Positions 54,435 through 63,593 of a stretch of DNA of 64,000 bases are shown here, one piece after another. The stretch's first letter is position 1; every line of letters begins with the position of its first letter. The notes under the pieces are model-generated. The model saw only the letters and a list, made by a program, of their open reading frames with translations. It ran no database searches and was not told the origin of the DNA. Origin of the DNA: M0108 sp964523415 (GTDB lineage Bacteria; Pseudomonadota; Gammaproteobacteria; Chromatiales; Chromatiaceae); contig CAZFZB010000002.1 of assembly GCA_964523415.1 (NCBI GenBank), positions 16,143 through 80,142 on the forward strand, read 5' to 3'. The position numbers and the translations under genes are program-made.

Positions 54435-54824
54435 ATGAGGCGCATGGATCAAATCAATGTCATTCCCTTCATCGACGTCATGTTGGTCTTGCTGGCCATC
54501 GTCCTGACCACGGCGACCTTCCTCGTCGAGGGGCGTTTGCCCATCCGCTTGCCGGCGGCGGAGACCCAGGTAGCGCCACTGAATGCTACCCCTGTCGAGC
54601 TTGCTATCGCCGCCGATGGGCAGATCTATTGGGAAAACGAAAGGGTGGGGGCAGGAACCGAGGCACTCGCCGACCTGGAGCCAAAATTCGAGCAATTGGA
54701 CCCTGGGACCCAGGTGATCTTGCGGGTGGATGCCCAGGCCCGCTTCGAGGCCTTCATCGAGGTTGTCGATCGCCTCAAGTCCCGGGGTATCGAGCGGATA
54801 AGCATCTTGACCCGGCGCTTGTGA
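54435..54824 (+). CDS. exbD: ExbD, TonB-system proton-channel subunit
   Basis: 129 residues. One N-terminal helix (about 9-30, NVIPFIDVMLVLLAIVL) includes the essential membrane Asp (Asp11 in FIDVML). A periplasmic domain follows (about 45-125). GAGG seven bases before the ATG is a good ribosome-binding site. The stop overlaps tonB by one base. It couples proton flow through ExbB to the motion of TonB. Confidence 0.92.
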   Translation: MRRMDQINVIPFIDVMLVLLAIVLTTATFLVEGRLPIRLPAAETQVAPLNATPVELAIAADGQIYWENERVGAGTEALADLEPKFEQLDPGTQVILRVDAQARFEAFIEVVDRLKSRGIERISILTRRL

Positions 54825-55588
54825 TGTCACCCCTCTTCTGTCGCTCCTGCATCGGGATGGGACTCCTGATCTCGGGGCTGGTCCATGGGCTGGCCCTGTC
54901 CCTGGTGCTGAATTTGGAGCGGCCCATCCCCGTTTCTCAGGCGGAGGAGGTGACCGAACTGGATCTGTCCCTGTTTGCCACGACAGTGCCGAGTGAGCCC
55001 CCGGCCTCCCCAGATGCGCCTCAGTCACCGCCTGAATCCGAGGCGGTAGCCGAACCGGAGCCCGAGCCGGACCCGGAACCGGAGCAAGTCCCAGCACCTG
55101 TCGTTGCCGCCGAGGAGGCTATTCCCCCTCCGGTCAGGAAGCCCAAGCCCCGATTGCCACCCAAGCATGAGAAGCGGCCCGAACGGCAACTTAAGAACGC
55201 CCGTGCGGCCGTCCCAGCACCGGGCCCACCCAAGTCGGATGCCCCGGCGGGCCCTGCCGCAGTCGCGAGCGAACAAGGTTCAGCCAGTGGGCGGCTGCAG
55301 GCGGAAGCGGCCTATCTGGCTGAGTTGCAGCGGGCGATCAAGCGGCAACAGCGTTACCCGGAGGGGGCGCGTCACCGCGGTGCCGTTGGCATGGCTGTCC
55401 TGACCTTCGTCCTCCAGGCGGATGGTCGTATCGACCGGGTGCAGGTAGCCCAGTCCAGCGGGGACACTGAATTGGATCAGGCAGCCGTCCAGGCCCTCAA
55501 CCGCTTGGGGCATTTCAAGCCCATCCCCTTGGTCATTGGCCGCACTAGCTGGACCCTCAGAATACCAATTCGGTTCGATCTGGGCTGA
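54824..55588 (+). CDS. tonB: TonB, energy transducer
   Basis: 254 residues. It has a single N-terminal membrane segment (about 9-30), a Glu/Pro-rich periplasmic spacer (about 60-135, repeats of EPEP and KPKPR), and a C-terminal TonB domain (about 165-253: YPEGARHRGAVGMAVLTFVLQADGRID with the last strand near RIPIRF). The domain contacts TonB boxes of outer-membrane receptors. The ATG at 54824 overlaps the exbD stop (TGATG); a GTG at 54821 is possible. It is a dedicated partner of the receptor 3 kb upstream by proximity, not proof. Confidence 0.9.
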   Translation: MSPLFCRSCIGMGLLISGLVHGLALSLVLNLERPIPVSQAEEVTELDLSLFATTVPSEPPASPDAPQSPPESEAVAEPEPEPDPEPEQVPAPVVAAEEAIPPPVRKPKPRLPPKHEKRPERQLKNARAAVPAPGPPKSDAPAGPAAVASEQGSASGRLQAEAAYLAELQRAIKRQQRYPEGARHRGAVGMAVLTFVLQADGRIDRVQVAQSSGDTELDQAAVQALNRLGHFKPIPLVIGRTSWTLRIPIRFDLG

Positions 55589-55693
55589 TGGATCCCCAAC
55601 CCCACCAGGGCCCCAGGCCCGACGGCCTGAGATCGCCAGTACCAGCGGTCCCTGGCCCTGCCGCCTTGGTCCCCGATGCCGGCTGACGGGGGA

Positions 55694-56602
55694 TCATGAC
55701 CCGTTTTTGTCTAGTAAAGCCTGCACTGCATCGCCGATGTCGTCAGCGTAGAGATCGCGGAAGAAGTGATCGGCACCCTCGAGGACGATCAATTGGACAC
55801 CTTGCCCATCGGTCAGGGGGAGTACCTTTTCCACCAGGTTCTGGGCGATCTTATCCTCACTGCCGGCGATCACCAACACCGGGACCTTGATCTCGGGGAT
55901 CAGCCGGGGCGTGTCCAGGCGCGGGTCCGGGGCATAGTAGGAAAGCAGGGCCGAGGCCGAGGCGGAGGTGTCCGGGCAATAGAGGAAGTCCAGGTGCTCC
56001 AGCAGGGTGTCGCCACGTCCCGCGCTTACGAGTTGGCTGGCCTGTTCGAGCCGGGGGGCCAGTTCCTTGCCGTAACGCTGGCGGTAGTCCTTTTCCGTAT
56101 CGGTGTCGTTCCAGGTCTCGGGGGCTACCAGGATCAGGGTGCTGATACGGGCCTCGGGGTGCTCTACAGCGTATCGGACGGACTGATTACCGCCGCGGGA
56201 GTGACCCAGCAAGGCGACCTTGGTAGCCCCCTGCTCTTGGAGCCAGCCCAGCCAGGCTCCGATCTCGGCGATCGCATCCGTGAGTTGGTGCTGGTGTGGG
56301 ATCTGGCAATCGTACATGCCGTGACGGTTGTCGAGCCCCAGGCTCAGGGTCAAGGACAGGGAACTGATGCCCCGGTTCTTAAAGGCTGCTTGCAGTCCCT
56401 GCAGGGTATCCATGCCGCCATGGGCCAAGGTGCCGTGGGTCATGAGGACGACGGGGCCCTGGGGCCAACCCGCGCCGGTGGTTTCCAGGTTGGCGTTGAG
56501 GGTCAACCCCTTATGGTCGAGGGTGACCTCCTGGCCCTGGACGGGCATGAGCGAGGTGGCCAAGAGCAGCGCTAGTCCGATGGGTGGGAGTAGGGATGGC
56601 AT
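55694..56602 (-). CDS. Alpha/beta hydrolase, exported
   Basis: 302 residues with a signal peptide (about 1-23, ending VQG). The serine nucleophile elbow is GHSRGG, the oxyanion loop is LMTHGTLAHGG, and the catalytic Asp (GSEDKIAQ) and His (GADHFFRD) are in order. Substrate is unknown; esterase or lipase-like activity is possible. GGAG eight bases before the ATG supports the start. It is convergent with the tonB operon. Confidence 0.83.
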   Translation of the reverse strand: MPSLLPPIGLALLLATSLMPVQGQEVTLDHKGLTLNANLETTGAGWPQGPVVLMTHGTLAHGGMDTLQGLQAAFKNRGISSLSLTLSLGLDNRHGMYDCQIPHQHQLTDAIAEIGAWLGWLQEQGATKVALLGHSRGGNQSVRYAVEHPEARISTLILVAPETWNDTDTEKDYRQRYGKELAPRLEQASQLVSAGRGDTLLEHLDFLYCPDTSASASALLSYYAPDPRLDTPRLIPEIKVPVLVIAGSEDKIAQNLVEKVLPLTDGQGVQLIVLEGADHFFRDLYADDIGDAVQALLDKNGS

Positions 56603-56715
56603 AGAAGGGTCTCCAGGGCTAGGGGTCGGCTGGGGCCCAGGCTGGACCCGATGCCGTGCTAGGTTCGTGTTTGAGATTAGGCCGGTAACAAAGGTGCCTG
56701 ATGCAATGGAATTGC

Positions 56716-57237
56716 CTATCCCTGCCCATCAGAACCGGGTCCGGCCGTCAGCCTGTCGGGGGATGAGTCCCCGATACGGCCCAGGAGTTGGCCAAGCACC
56801 GTTCGGGAGCGCTGGGCGATGAAATCCCGAGACAGGCGCCTCTCACCCAGCAGCAGGTGTCGGACTGCTGCCATGTCCTGGTAAAGGATATCCTCTGCCT
56901 CGGGGGAAAAGGGCCGGCGGCGGCTGATGCGGGCGATGCGCCCCAGGTTCACGCCGCGTCCGTCATCGAGCAGGACCAGGTGGGGGGCGAGACCCCGTAT
57001 GGGATCAGGACGGGGAAAATCGATGACCGCCAGCAGCAGGAAAGGGCTCGCGGTGATCCGCACCCCGAGTTGAACGGCACTGTCATTCATCTCCGCGAGA
57101 TAGATGGTCTCTCCGATCGCGGACCTCAACCCTTCGATCTGACGGCTATAGGCTGGTGATGGCCAGATTGCCTGAGGCCCCGCCCCATCCAGGCCTGCAC
57201 CCTCCAATTGGCCTTGCTCGGAAGTCGCCTCCCCCAT
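56716..57237 (-). CDS. Hypothetical protein
   Basis: Unrecognised, 173 residues from ATG 57237; the frame opens to 57420. I chose 57237 because GAGG precedes it by about 8 bases. The central portion has good coding character (IRITASPFLLLAVIDFPRPDPIRGL, LLDDGRGVNLGRIARISRR) with an acidic-to-basic pattern. The C-terminus has helical AVRHLLLGERRLSRDFIAQRS. No membrane segment or signal is seen. It may be a small cytoplasmic protein specific to this group. Confidence 0.5.
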   Translation of the reverse strand: MGEATSEQGQLEGAGLDGAGPQAIWPSPAYSRQIEGLRSAIGETIYLAEMNDSAVQLGVRITASPFLLLAVIDFPRPDPIRGLAPHLVLLDDGRGVNLGRIARISRRRPFSPEAEDILYQDMAAVRHLLLGERRLSRDFIAQRSRTVLGQLLGRIGDSSPDRLTAGPGSDGQG

Positions 57238-57721
57238 GGCTAGGGCCTCGCGGGAGGAGGAGGGCAGACCAAGGGTTGGTCGCCAAGCAGGATGAAGGTG
57301 GCCGTCAAGGGCTGCTCCGATGGGTTGCCGGGGGCGCGGGCCTGCCATATGGCGGGGTCCAAAGGTCAATCTTATACCCGGAATACCAGGTCTCAATACC
57401 CTTGGAGCCGCAGATGGCAAAACGAAAGGTCGGGCCTCTTCGGGGAAGGCATACCCATAGCTCGCCCAATCACCCGGATGCGCGTCTACTCTATCTCGCT
57501 TCCTGTCTGACCCTGATCTCCGTTTCCAGTTGGTTGTAGAGGTCCCGCAACTGGAGGTCGGTGGGCGTACCTTGCAGGGGAAGGCCGTCAGAAAATCACT
57601 GGGCTACGCCGGGCAAGTCGCCCGACGAATGCCCCAGGCCAGGATGCAGGATTGAGGTGGTCAAGCTAATGCGGACACTCACTCTGGCTGTCTTAATGTA
57701 GGATTTAGTGAGTCGCAGCAG
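57238..57721. other. Intergenic region, 484 bp
   Basis: No gene was found. It contains a hairpin CGGGC/GCCCG at 57610-57624 and a 7-bp inverted repeat ACTCACT (57677-57683) and AGTGAGT (57707-57713) just beyond kdpE, which may help end the kdpDE message. Confidence 0.45.
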
Positions 57722-58417
57722 TCATTGATCAACCAACCGATACCCAACCCCTGGTTCTGTACGAATGAAGCGAGGACGATTTGGGTCGGATTCAAGTTTT
57801 CGGCGCAACCCGGCCATATAAACGCGAAGATAGGGCGTGTCATCAACGTGACCTGGCCCCCAAACCTCCCTCAGCAACTGGCGGTGGGTGACAACTCGAC
57901 CTAGGTGGGTTATCAGTTGTAGGAGGAGTTTGTACTCGATTGGGGTCAGATGAATCTCGTCTTCACCCCGCATAACCTGACGCTTGACCATATCCACCTG
58001 AATCTCCCCCAGGGCCAGCATTGGCGAGGTCCCGGCGTGTGCGGTACGCCGAAGCAAGGCACGAATTCGGGCTTGAAACTCGGCGATGCCAAATGGTTTG
58101 GTCAGATAATCATCCGCACCGGCATCGAGTGCCCGAACCTTTTCGCTCTCATGACTCCTCGCCGACAAGATCAGGATTGGCAGCGTCGTCCAGGTGCGCA
58201 CCTCGCGAATCAGGTCCACGCCGTCGCGGTCAGGTAGTCCAAGGTCCACAACGGCAAGATCAGGTTTGCGTGTGCCCAGCTCGATCAAACCCCGCGCCGC
58301 GGTCTCTGCTTCGTGCACAGCACACCCTTCAGCCTCCAGAGCGGTTCGGATGAAGCGCCGAATCTGGGCTTCGTCTTCGATAATCACTACGCTGTATGTC
58401 CCCGAGGAGTTCAACAT
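57722..58417 (-). CDS. kdpE: KdpE, OmpR-family response regulator
   Basis: 231 residues. The receiver domain has D58 in VVDLGLPDRDG, and the C-terminal winged helix (about 130-228) has THLGRVVTHRQLLREVWGPG. KdpE phosphorylated by KdpD activates the high-affinity potassium ATPase operon. The start overlaps the kdpD end by 7 bases, so translation is coupled. It is the last gene of the kdp cluster. Confidence 0.94.
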   Translation of the reverse strand: MLNSSGTYSVVIIEDEAQIRRFIRTALEAEGCAVHEAETAARGLIELGTRKPDLAVVDLGLPDRDGVDLIREVRTWTTLPILILSARSHESEKVRALDAGADDYLTKPFGIAEFQARIRALLRRTAHAGTSPMLALGEIQVDMVKRQVMRGEDEIHLTPIEYKLLLQLITHLGRVVTHRQLLREVWGPGHVDDTPYLRVYMAGLRRKLESDPNRPRFIRTEPGVGYRLVDQ

Positions 58418-61110
58418 GGAATTTCCTCCTTTGGCACTTCCGGTGCTTCGCCACAGGGCATGCTGATAACAAAGCGGGCACCGCCCATACTGCTTTTCTC
58501 CGCCCGAATGGAACCTGCATGAGCCTCGACGATGGCCCGAACAATGGACAAGCCTAGGCCAACGCCACTGACCGTAGATTCACTGCGCCCTCGCGCAAAT
58601 TTGGCAAACAGGGCCTCCTCCTTGCCGGCTGGGAGACCCGGCCCATTGTCCTCGATAATGATCTCGACATTCTTTCCCAGAGATTGCGCCGAGATGGTGA
58701 TGACACTGCCGCTTGGCGTGTACTTCGCGGCATTTTCCAGGAGGTTGCAGAATACCCGCTCCATCAGGATCGAATCGAAATAGAGCATGGGCAACTCTGC
58801 TGGTAGCGAGATGTTGACGGCATGTTCGGCCAGCATCCCGGCGCGGGATGTGAGGGCCACGCCTATAACCTCCTCCAGGGTTTGCCAGTCGCGATTCAGT
58901 TTGACATCCCCACTTTGGAGACGAGCCATGTCCAGCAAATTGCTGACCAGCACGCTGGTGCGCAGCGCTTCGTCGCGGATGGCATTGGCGATGTCGGCTT
59001 GAGCCTTCGGCAGAGGTGGCCCAGCAATACTCAAGGACTCTGCCAGGCCGGATAACACGGTCAGCGGCGTACGCAGATCATGCGACAGCGCCGACAATAA
59101 TGAATTGCGGAGTTGCTCAGATTCCATCTTGACCAGCGCCTCTTGGGCTACGGCAATAAAGTGCACGCGTTCGAGTGCAATGGCGATCAGACTTGCGCTC
59201 GTCTCCAGAAGGCGCTGTTGTTCCGGCGGGACCGACCATTTCCCCGAAGGTGGGACGACAACCAGCACCCCACGCGTCCGCATCGGAGCCTTCAATGGCA
59301 GATATAGCGCGCTGGCCGAAGGCAGCGTCGAGGTCGAGCACCCAGCAGGCTCGTTGTGATCGAGCGCGTAATGGGCCATGCCGATATCGAGTTCGGGTAA
59401 TTCGCTTTCCCCAACCCTTTGCAGATGATCGCTGGTATCGAGCGCCATCATTGTCGATCGGGCACCGAAAACGCGATCCACGAAGCGCTGGCTGATTTCG
59501 ACGATTTGCTCGATGACCAGAGCGCTGGACAATTCCCTGGCCATTTCGAGCAAGGCCCGCAAGCGCTGTTCCCGGCCCAAAGCAACAACTGCCTGGAATT
59601 TCAGACGTGCCGTCATCTGACCTATCAAAAGCGCAACCAACAGCATGACGGCAAAGGTCGGCAGGTATTGGACGTCACTCACCGTAAAGGAGAAACGCGG
59701 GGGTACGAAAAAGAAATCGAAGGCGGCCACGGACAGGATGGCGGCCAGAGCCCCCGGTCCTTGCCCCAGTCGATAGGCGACGAAAACCGCCATTGACAGA
59801 AAGATCATGACGATGTTGGCCAGTTCAAGGTGCGGCAGTAGAGGCGTCGCGACCAAGGCGGTCAGGGCGACCCCGATACCTGCAAACAGATAATCCCGCC
59901 ACGCGATAGGAACTTCGTCACTAGAATCCTGCCTTGGGGCTATATGTTCACCAGTTGTGCGCTCGCTCTTATCGCGAGCAATCAGCACGACTTCAAGATC
60001 GGGGGCCTTCTGTCCAAGCCGCTCGGCAAAACCGCGCTGCCATGGCCACAGCTTGGCGGTTTCCCTTCCGACGACCACCTTCCCCAGATTGTGCTCACGA
60101 GCGTAGGAGGTTGTTACCGCAATTGGATCGTCACCAGAGAGGCTCGCCGTACTTGCCCCTAGATCCTGCGCGAGTTTCAAGGTACCTAGGATACGTGATC
60201 GATCGCTTTCCCGAAGACGCTGAAGCCTTGGGGTTTCAACGTAAATCACGTGCCACGGAACGCTGAACTGAGCGGCCAACCTCGCACCGGCACGAATCAG
60301 CTTGTTGCTGCCGATGCCGGCACCCATGCAGACAAGCAGGGAATCCTGCGTTGGCCAAACCTTGGTTACCGAGGTTTCGCGGCGGTAAGCCAATACATCC
60401 TCGTCCACACGATCCGCTGTTCGGCGCAAGGCCAGTTCCCGCAACGCGAGCAGATTGCCCTTGCGGAAGAAATTCTTCACGGCGCGTTCGGCCTGCTGGG
60501 GGATATAGACCTTCCCTTCCTTCAGACGCTGCAATAGCTCATCGTGTGGCAGATCGACGAGAATGATCTCATCGGCTTGATCGAAGACATGATCGGGCAG
60601 GGTTTCCCAGACCTTAATGCCGGTAATGCCGCCGATTACGTCGTTCAAGCTTTCCAGATGCTGGACATTGACCGTGGTGAAGACATCGATGTTGGCCGCC
60701 AGTAACTCTTCCACATCCTGCCAGCGCTTGGGGTGACGCGAACCTGGAGCGTTGGAATGGGCCAGTTCATCGACCAGAATCAGTTCTGGTTTACGTAGGA
60801 GCGCCGCGTCGATGTCGAATTCGAGTAGCTGGTGGCCCTTGTACTCGATGCGCTTTTGCGCGATCAACTCCAGACCGCGAACCATTTCTCCCGTCTCGGA
60901 CCGGCCATGCGTTTCGACGACACCAATGACCACATCAACGCCTTGTGCCTGCAACGCCCGGGCGGCACCGAGCATGGCATAGGTTTTACCGACACCGGGG
61001 CTGGCCCCGAAGAATATTTTCAGCTTGCCCCGCTGTTTTTGTAGCGACTCCAGCTCCAGCCGTGCCAACAGGGCATCTGGATCGGGTCGACTTACCTCGT
61101 TGTTAATCAA
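58411..61110 (-). CDS. kdpD: KdpD, potassium/turgor sensor histidine kinase
   Basis: 899 residues. The N-terminal KdpD domain has a Walker A motif (GASPGVGKT, 35-43), then a USP-like domain (about 250-370), four membrane helices (about 400-510), a GAF-like region, and the kinase core with His677 in SHDLRTPLTVL and a C-terminal ATPase with DNGPGLP. It senses low potassium or osmotic stress and phosphorylates KdpE. Its ATG overlaps the CorA-like stop by 4 bases. Confidence 0.94.
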   Translation of the reverse strand: MINNEVSRPDPDALLARLELESLQKQRGKLKIFFGASPGVGKTYAMLGAARALQAQGVDVVIGVVETHGRSETGEMVRGLELIAQKRIEYKGHQLLEFDIDAALLRKPELILVDELAHSNAPGSRHPKRWQDVEELLAANIDVFTTVNVQHLESLNDVIGGITGIKVWETLPDHVFDQADEIILVDLPHDELLQRLKEGKVYIPQQAERAVKNFFRKGNLLALRELALRRTADRVDEDVLAYRRETSVTKVWPTQDSLLVCMGAGIGSNKLIRAGARLAAQFSVPWHVIYVETPRLQRLRESDRSRILGTLKLAQDLGASTASLSGDDPIAVTTSYAREHNLGKVVVGRETAKLWPWQRGFAERLGQKAPDLEVVLIARDKSERTTGEHIAPRQDSSDEVPIAWRDYLFAGIGVALTALVATPLLPHLELANIVMIFLSMAVFVAYRLGQGPGALAAILSVAAFDFFFVPPRFSFTVSDVQYLPTFAVMLLVALLIGQMTARLKFQAVVALGREQRLRALLEMARELSSALVIEQIVEISQRFVDRVFGARSTMMALDTSDHLQRVGESELPELDIGMAHYALDHNEPAGCSTSTLPSASALYLPLKAPMRTRGVLVVVPPSGKWSVPPEQQRLLETSASLIAIALERVHFIAVAQEALVKMESEQLRNSLLSALSHDLRTPLTVLSGLAESLSIAGPPLPKAQADIANAIRDEALRTSVLVSNLLDMARLQSGDVKLNRDWQTLEEVIGVALTSRAGMLAEHAVNISLPAELPMLYFDSILMERVFCNLLENAAKYTPSGSVITISAQSLGKNVEIIIEDNGPGLPAGKEEALFAKFARGRSESTVSGVGLGLSIVRAIVEAHAGSIRAEKSSMGGARFVISMPCGEAPEVPKEEIPC

Positions 61111-62762
61111 CGTCTTCTACCAGGCCTGAGCACTCTGCCCAAGGCAAGCATTTTCCGGCTGAAGGGCACGCGCTCATCGGCCAAGGTTTCCAGAAAGTCC
61201 GATAGCCGTTTGGAGCGGGCAATGGCGAACAGCACCAGAGTGGCGAACACGATCGTAGCCGCTACCCCATGCAATAGCCGTTCGCCGACGCTGCCCTCGC
61301 CAAAGGGAATGATGTTCATGCCAAAATAACCCGCCGTCACGGTCGCAATCAGACCGAGAATGGTGATCACGGTCAGCCTGACCACCGTATTGGATTGCCG
61401 CCGCTGGGAATCGCTGTCAAGGTAATGACTCATCTCGCGAATTTCGTCTCGCACCTCCTCATAGAGGTTGTCATTGCGCAACTGCCGGCTGCACAAACGG
61501 AACATGGCCTGCAAATGGGTCCGTTCAGACAACTCGTGAAACCAGTAGCGGTGGGTGAACCGCAGGAAGGTTTCAAAATTCGCCCGGATACGGCGTTTGA
61601 AGCGACGCACCGACACCTCGTCCCGGATATCCAGATCATTAACGGCATCAACCAGGATGTCGGAGAAAATCAGCAGCGATGCGCGATGAAGGTGGGCAAT
61701 GAGAAAGATCACGAAGTACTGATGCCGAAATTGCGCCAGGACGCCTCTCTCAGCATCGCGGAAATAATCCGAACCAGCGTCACCGACCACCGTAAAGGCG
61801 TTTCCGGTGCAAATGAATCGCGTATTGGGACCGGACTCGGTGTTCTGCCAGTAGCGATCTTGGCAATAGAGCCCGACGAAGTCCTTGACCGACGGTTCGT
61901 TGCTGGGCAGTGGCTCATCGGGATCCAGGCTGGTCGCCAGCCCGAGCCTGACCCAGTCCTCGTGTTTAAGGAGACGCGGATTGTCGACTGCGAGGTAGGC
62001 CATCACCGGCATACGGTGGTATTCGATCAGGTGGTAGCGGATTTCCCCGGGACTATCGGAGTGCGCGAGCACCAGCGGCGAAAGCAACCATACCCAGTGT
62101 TCGCTGATGTCGGGACTGCGGTGGATGCAGACGTACTCGAGGAATTTCGAGCGATGTTCGCTATCCGAAACCGTCAGAATCTGGCCATCGTGGTCCAGCC
62201 ACTCGGATAGATGGACGTTGTGCAGACTACCGCCCTCTTCATGCCAACCCGAGGGGTAGGCGCGCCCGAAGCGAAACAGGATATCCCTGACCAGACTCAG
62301 TGGCAGGTCATGGCCCCGTATCTCCAGGTTGAAGACAACCAAATCCAGATCGTGCAAGAAGTACAGATCGAGATGGACGACCTGCAAGGTGACTGGATGA
62401 CTGTCGGGGCGCAAGGTCAACCGCAGGTTGGCAACATCCTTGCGCCGGAATATATGCACAGGCGACTCACCGATGTTGTCGCCCGGCGAGCGTTGCAATG
62501 GACGTCCCTCGCCATATAGGAAGCGTTGGACATAGGGCAGGAAGGAGACGAATTCCCGGTAGTGACGCTCCTGGAATTGACCGGGGTCGGCTGTGAATTC
62601 GTCGTCAATCCGCTGCCAGCGCTTGTCCTCCATCGCCTCAAGAACCTCCCAGTGTCGTCCCTCGACGTTCTCTGCCGCCAGCGGCTCCAACTGTAAGGGC
62701 CAGAGGAAGCTGGCATGTAAGAGCGGTACGCGCATTTTCTTATCCGTTGTTTTTTCTTCCAT
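61107..62762 (-). CDS. CorA-like membrane protein inserted in the kdp operon
   Basis: A 551-residue protein. The large N-terminal soluble region (about 1-440) has no strong motif that I recognise. The C-terminus has two adjacent membrane helices (about 462-480 and 492-515) with a YFGMN loop (GMN at 481-483), the signature between the two helices of CorA magnesium channels. Function is unknown; it may be a divalent cation transporter or a membrane regulator. Its stop overlaps the kdpD ATG (ATGA), so it is coupled to kdpD. A 239-bp gap separates it from kdpC, so a separate promoter for this gene with kdpDE is possible. Confidence 0.75.
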   Translation of the reverse strand: MEEKTTDKKMRVPLLHASFLWPLQLEPLAAENVEGRHWEVLEAMEDKRWQRIDDEFTADPGQFQERHYREFVSFLPYVQRFLYGEGRPLQRSPGDNIGESPVHIFRRKDVANLRLTLRPDSHPVTLQVVHLDLYFLHDLDLVVFNLEIRGHDLPLSLVRDILFRFGRAYPSGWHEEGGSLHNVHLSEWLDHDGQILTVSDSEHRSKFLEYVCIHRSPDISEHWVWLLSPLVLAHSDSPGEIRYHLIEYHRMPVMAYLAVDNPRLLKHEDWVRLGLATSLDPDEPLPSNEPSVKDFVGLYCQDRYWQNTESGPNTRFICTGNAFTVVGDAGSDYFRDAERGVLAQFRHQYFVIFLIAHLHRASLLIFSDILVDAVNDLDIRDEVSVRRFKRRIRANFETFLRFTHRYWFHELSERTHLQAMFRLCSRQLRNDNLYEEVRDEIREMSHYLDSDSQRRQSNTVVRLTVITILGLIATVTAGYFGMNIIPFGEGSVGERLLHGVAATIVFATLVLFAIARSKRLSDFLETLADERVPFSRKMLALGRVLRPGRRR

Positions 62763-63001
62763 GCCCCCTCCTTATCGTCATGCTCGACACGACCAAAACA
62801 GAGGTTCGAAGAATTGAAGTTCGTAAAGACTCGGGGGCAAGCAGTCAAACTGGCATCAAGGTCAAGTTGCCGGGCCATCATTGGCAAAGGCACCGGCATT
62901 GAACGCCAGTGCCTTGCAGCCAGGTCCAAGGTAAATGGCAGATACACGAGAACCTTAGGTTGCAGACCCCCGGCAACAGGCCGGGAGCCATGCTATTCGG
63001 T

Positions 63002-63583
63002 TCATCGGGTATTGGCCAGCTTATCGAGGCCCAGATTGAGTTCCAGGACCTTGACGCGCGCCTCGCCGAGGACGTTGAGCTGGTGCCACTCCGTATGGCT
63101 GGCAATCAGTTCAAGGACTTGCGTTTTCGGTAACTTGCGCAGACGGGCGATGCGCGGTGCCTGCCAAAGGGCGGCGGCCACGCTGATGTGCGGATCGAGG
63201 CCACTGCCCGAGGCGGTCACCAGGTCGACCGGAATCGCTGCCGTCTGGGTCGGGTCGCTGGCCTTGAGCGCTTCGATGCGCCCCTTGACGGCCTCTTCCA
63301 GATCCTGGTTCAGAGGCCCCTGATTGGATCCACCGGACGATGCCGCGTTGAAGGGCATCGGCGCGGTCACCGACGGACGGCCCCAGAAATGACCGGGGTC
63401 GCAGAAGGCCTGGCCGATCAGGCGCGAGCCGACCGGCTTGTCGTCCTGGAAGATCAGGCTGCCGTTGGCCTGATCCGGAAATATCGCTTGGGCGATGCCG
63501 GTGATCAGCGCCGGATAAGCGGCTCCGGTCAACAGGGTCAGCAGGCCGAATATGACGAGGGTTGGTCTGAGCTCCTTAAGCAT
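63002..63583 (-). CDS. kdpC: KdpC, potassium-transporting ATPase subunit C
   Basis: 193 residues with one N-terminal membrane helix (about 8-27). The family motifs GSLIFQDDKPVGSRLIGQ and HFWGRPS are present, and a C-terminal YTP-type region ends at LGLDKL. KdpC helps KdpB and KdpA assemble and bind ATP. It follows kdpB by about 10 bases and is followed by a 239-bp gap before the CorA-like gene. Confidence 0.95.
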   Translation of the reverse strand: MLKELRPTLVIFGLLTLLTGAAYPALITGIAQAIFPDQANGSLIFQDDKPVGSRLIGQAFCDPGHFWGRPSVTAPMPFNAASSGGSNQGPLNQDLEEAVKGRIEALKASDPTQTAAIPVDLVTASGSGLDPHISVAAALWQAPRIARLRKLPKTQVLELIASHTEWHQLNVLGEARVKVLELNLGLDKLANTR

Positions 63584-63593
63584 TTCAGGCTCC

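Noticed and set aside
62763..63001. A hairpin-like sequence between kdpC and the CorA-like gene (near 62882-62916)
   Set aside because: The stem has a bulge and no T-run, so it is too weak to call a terminator or riboswitch.
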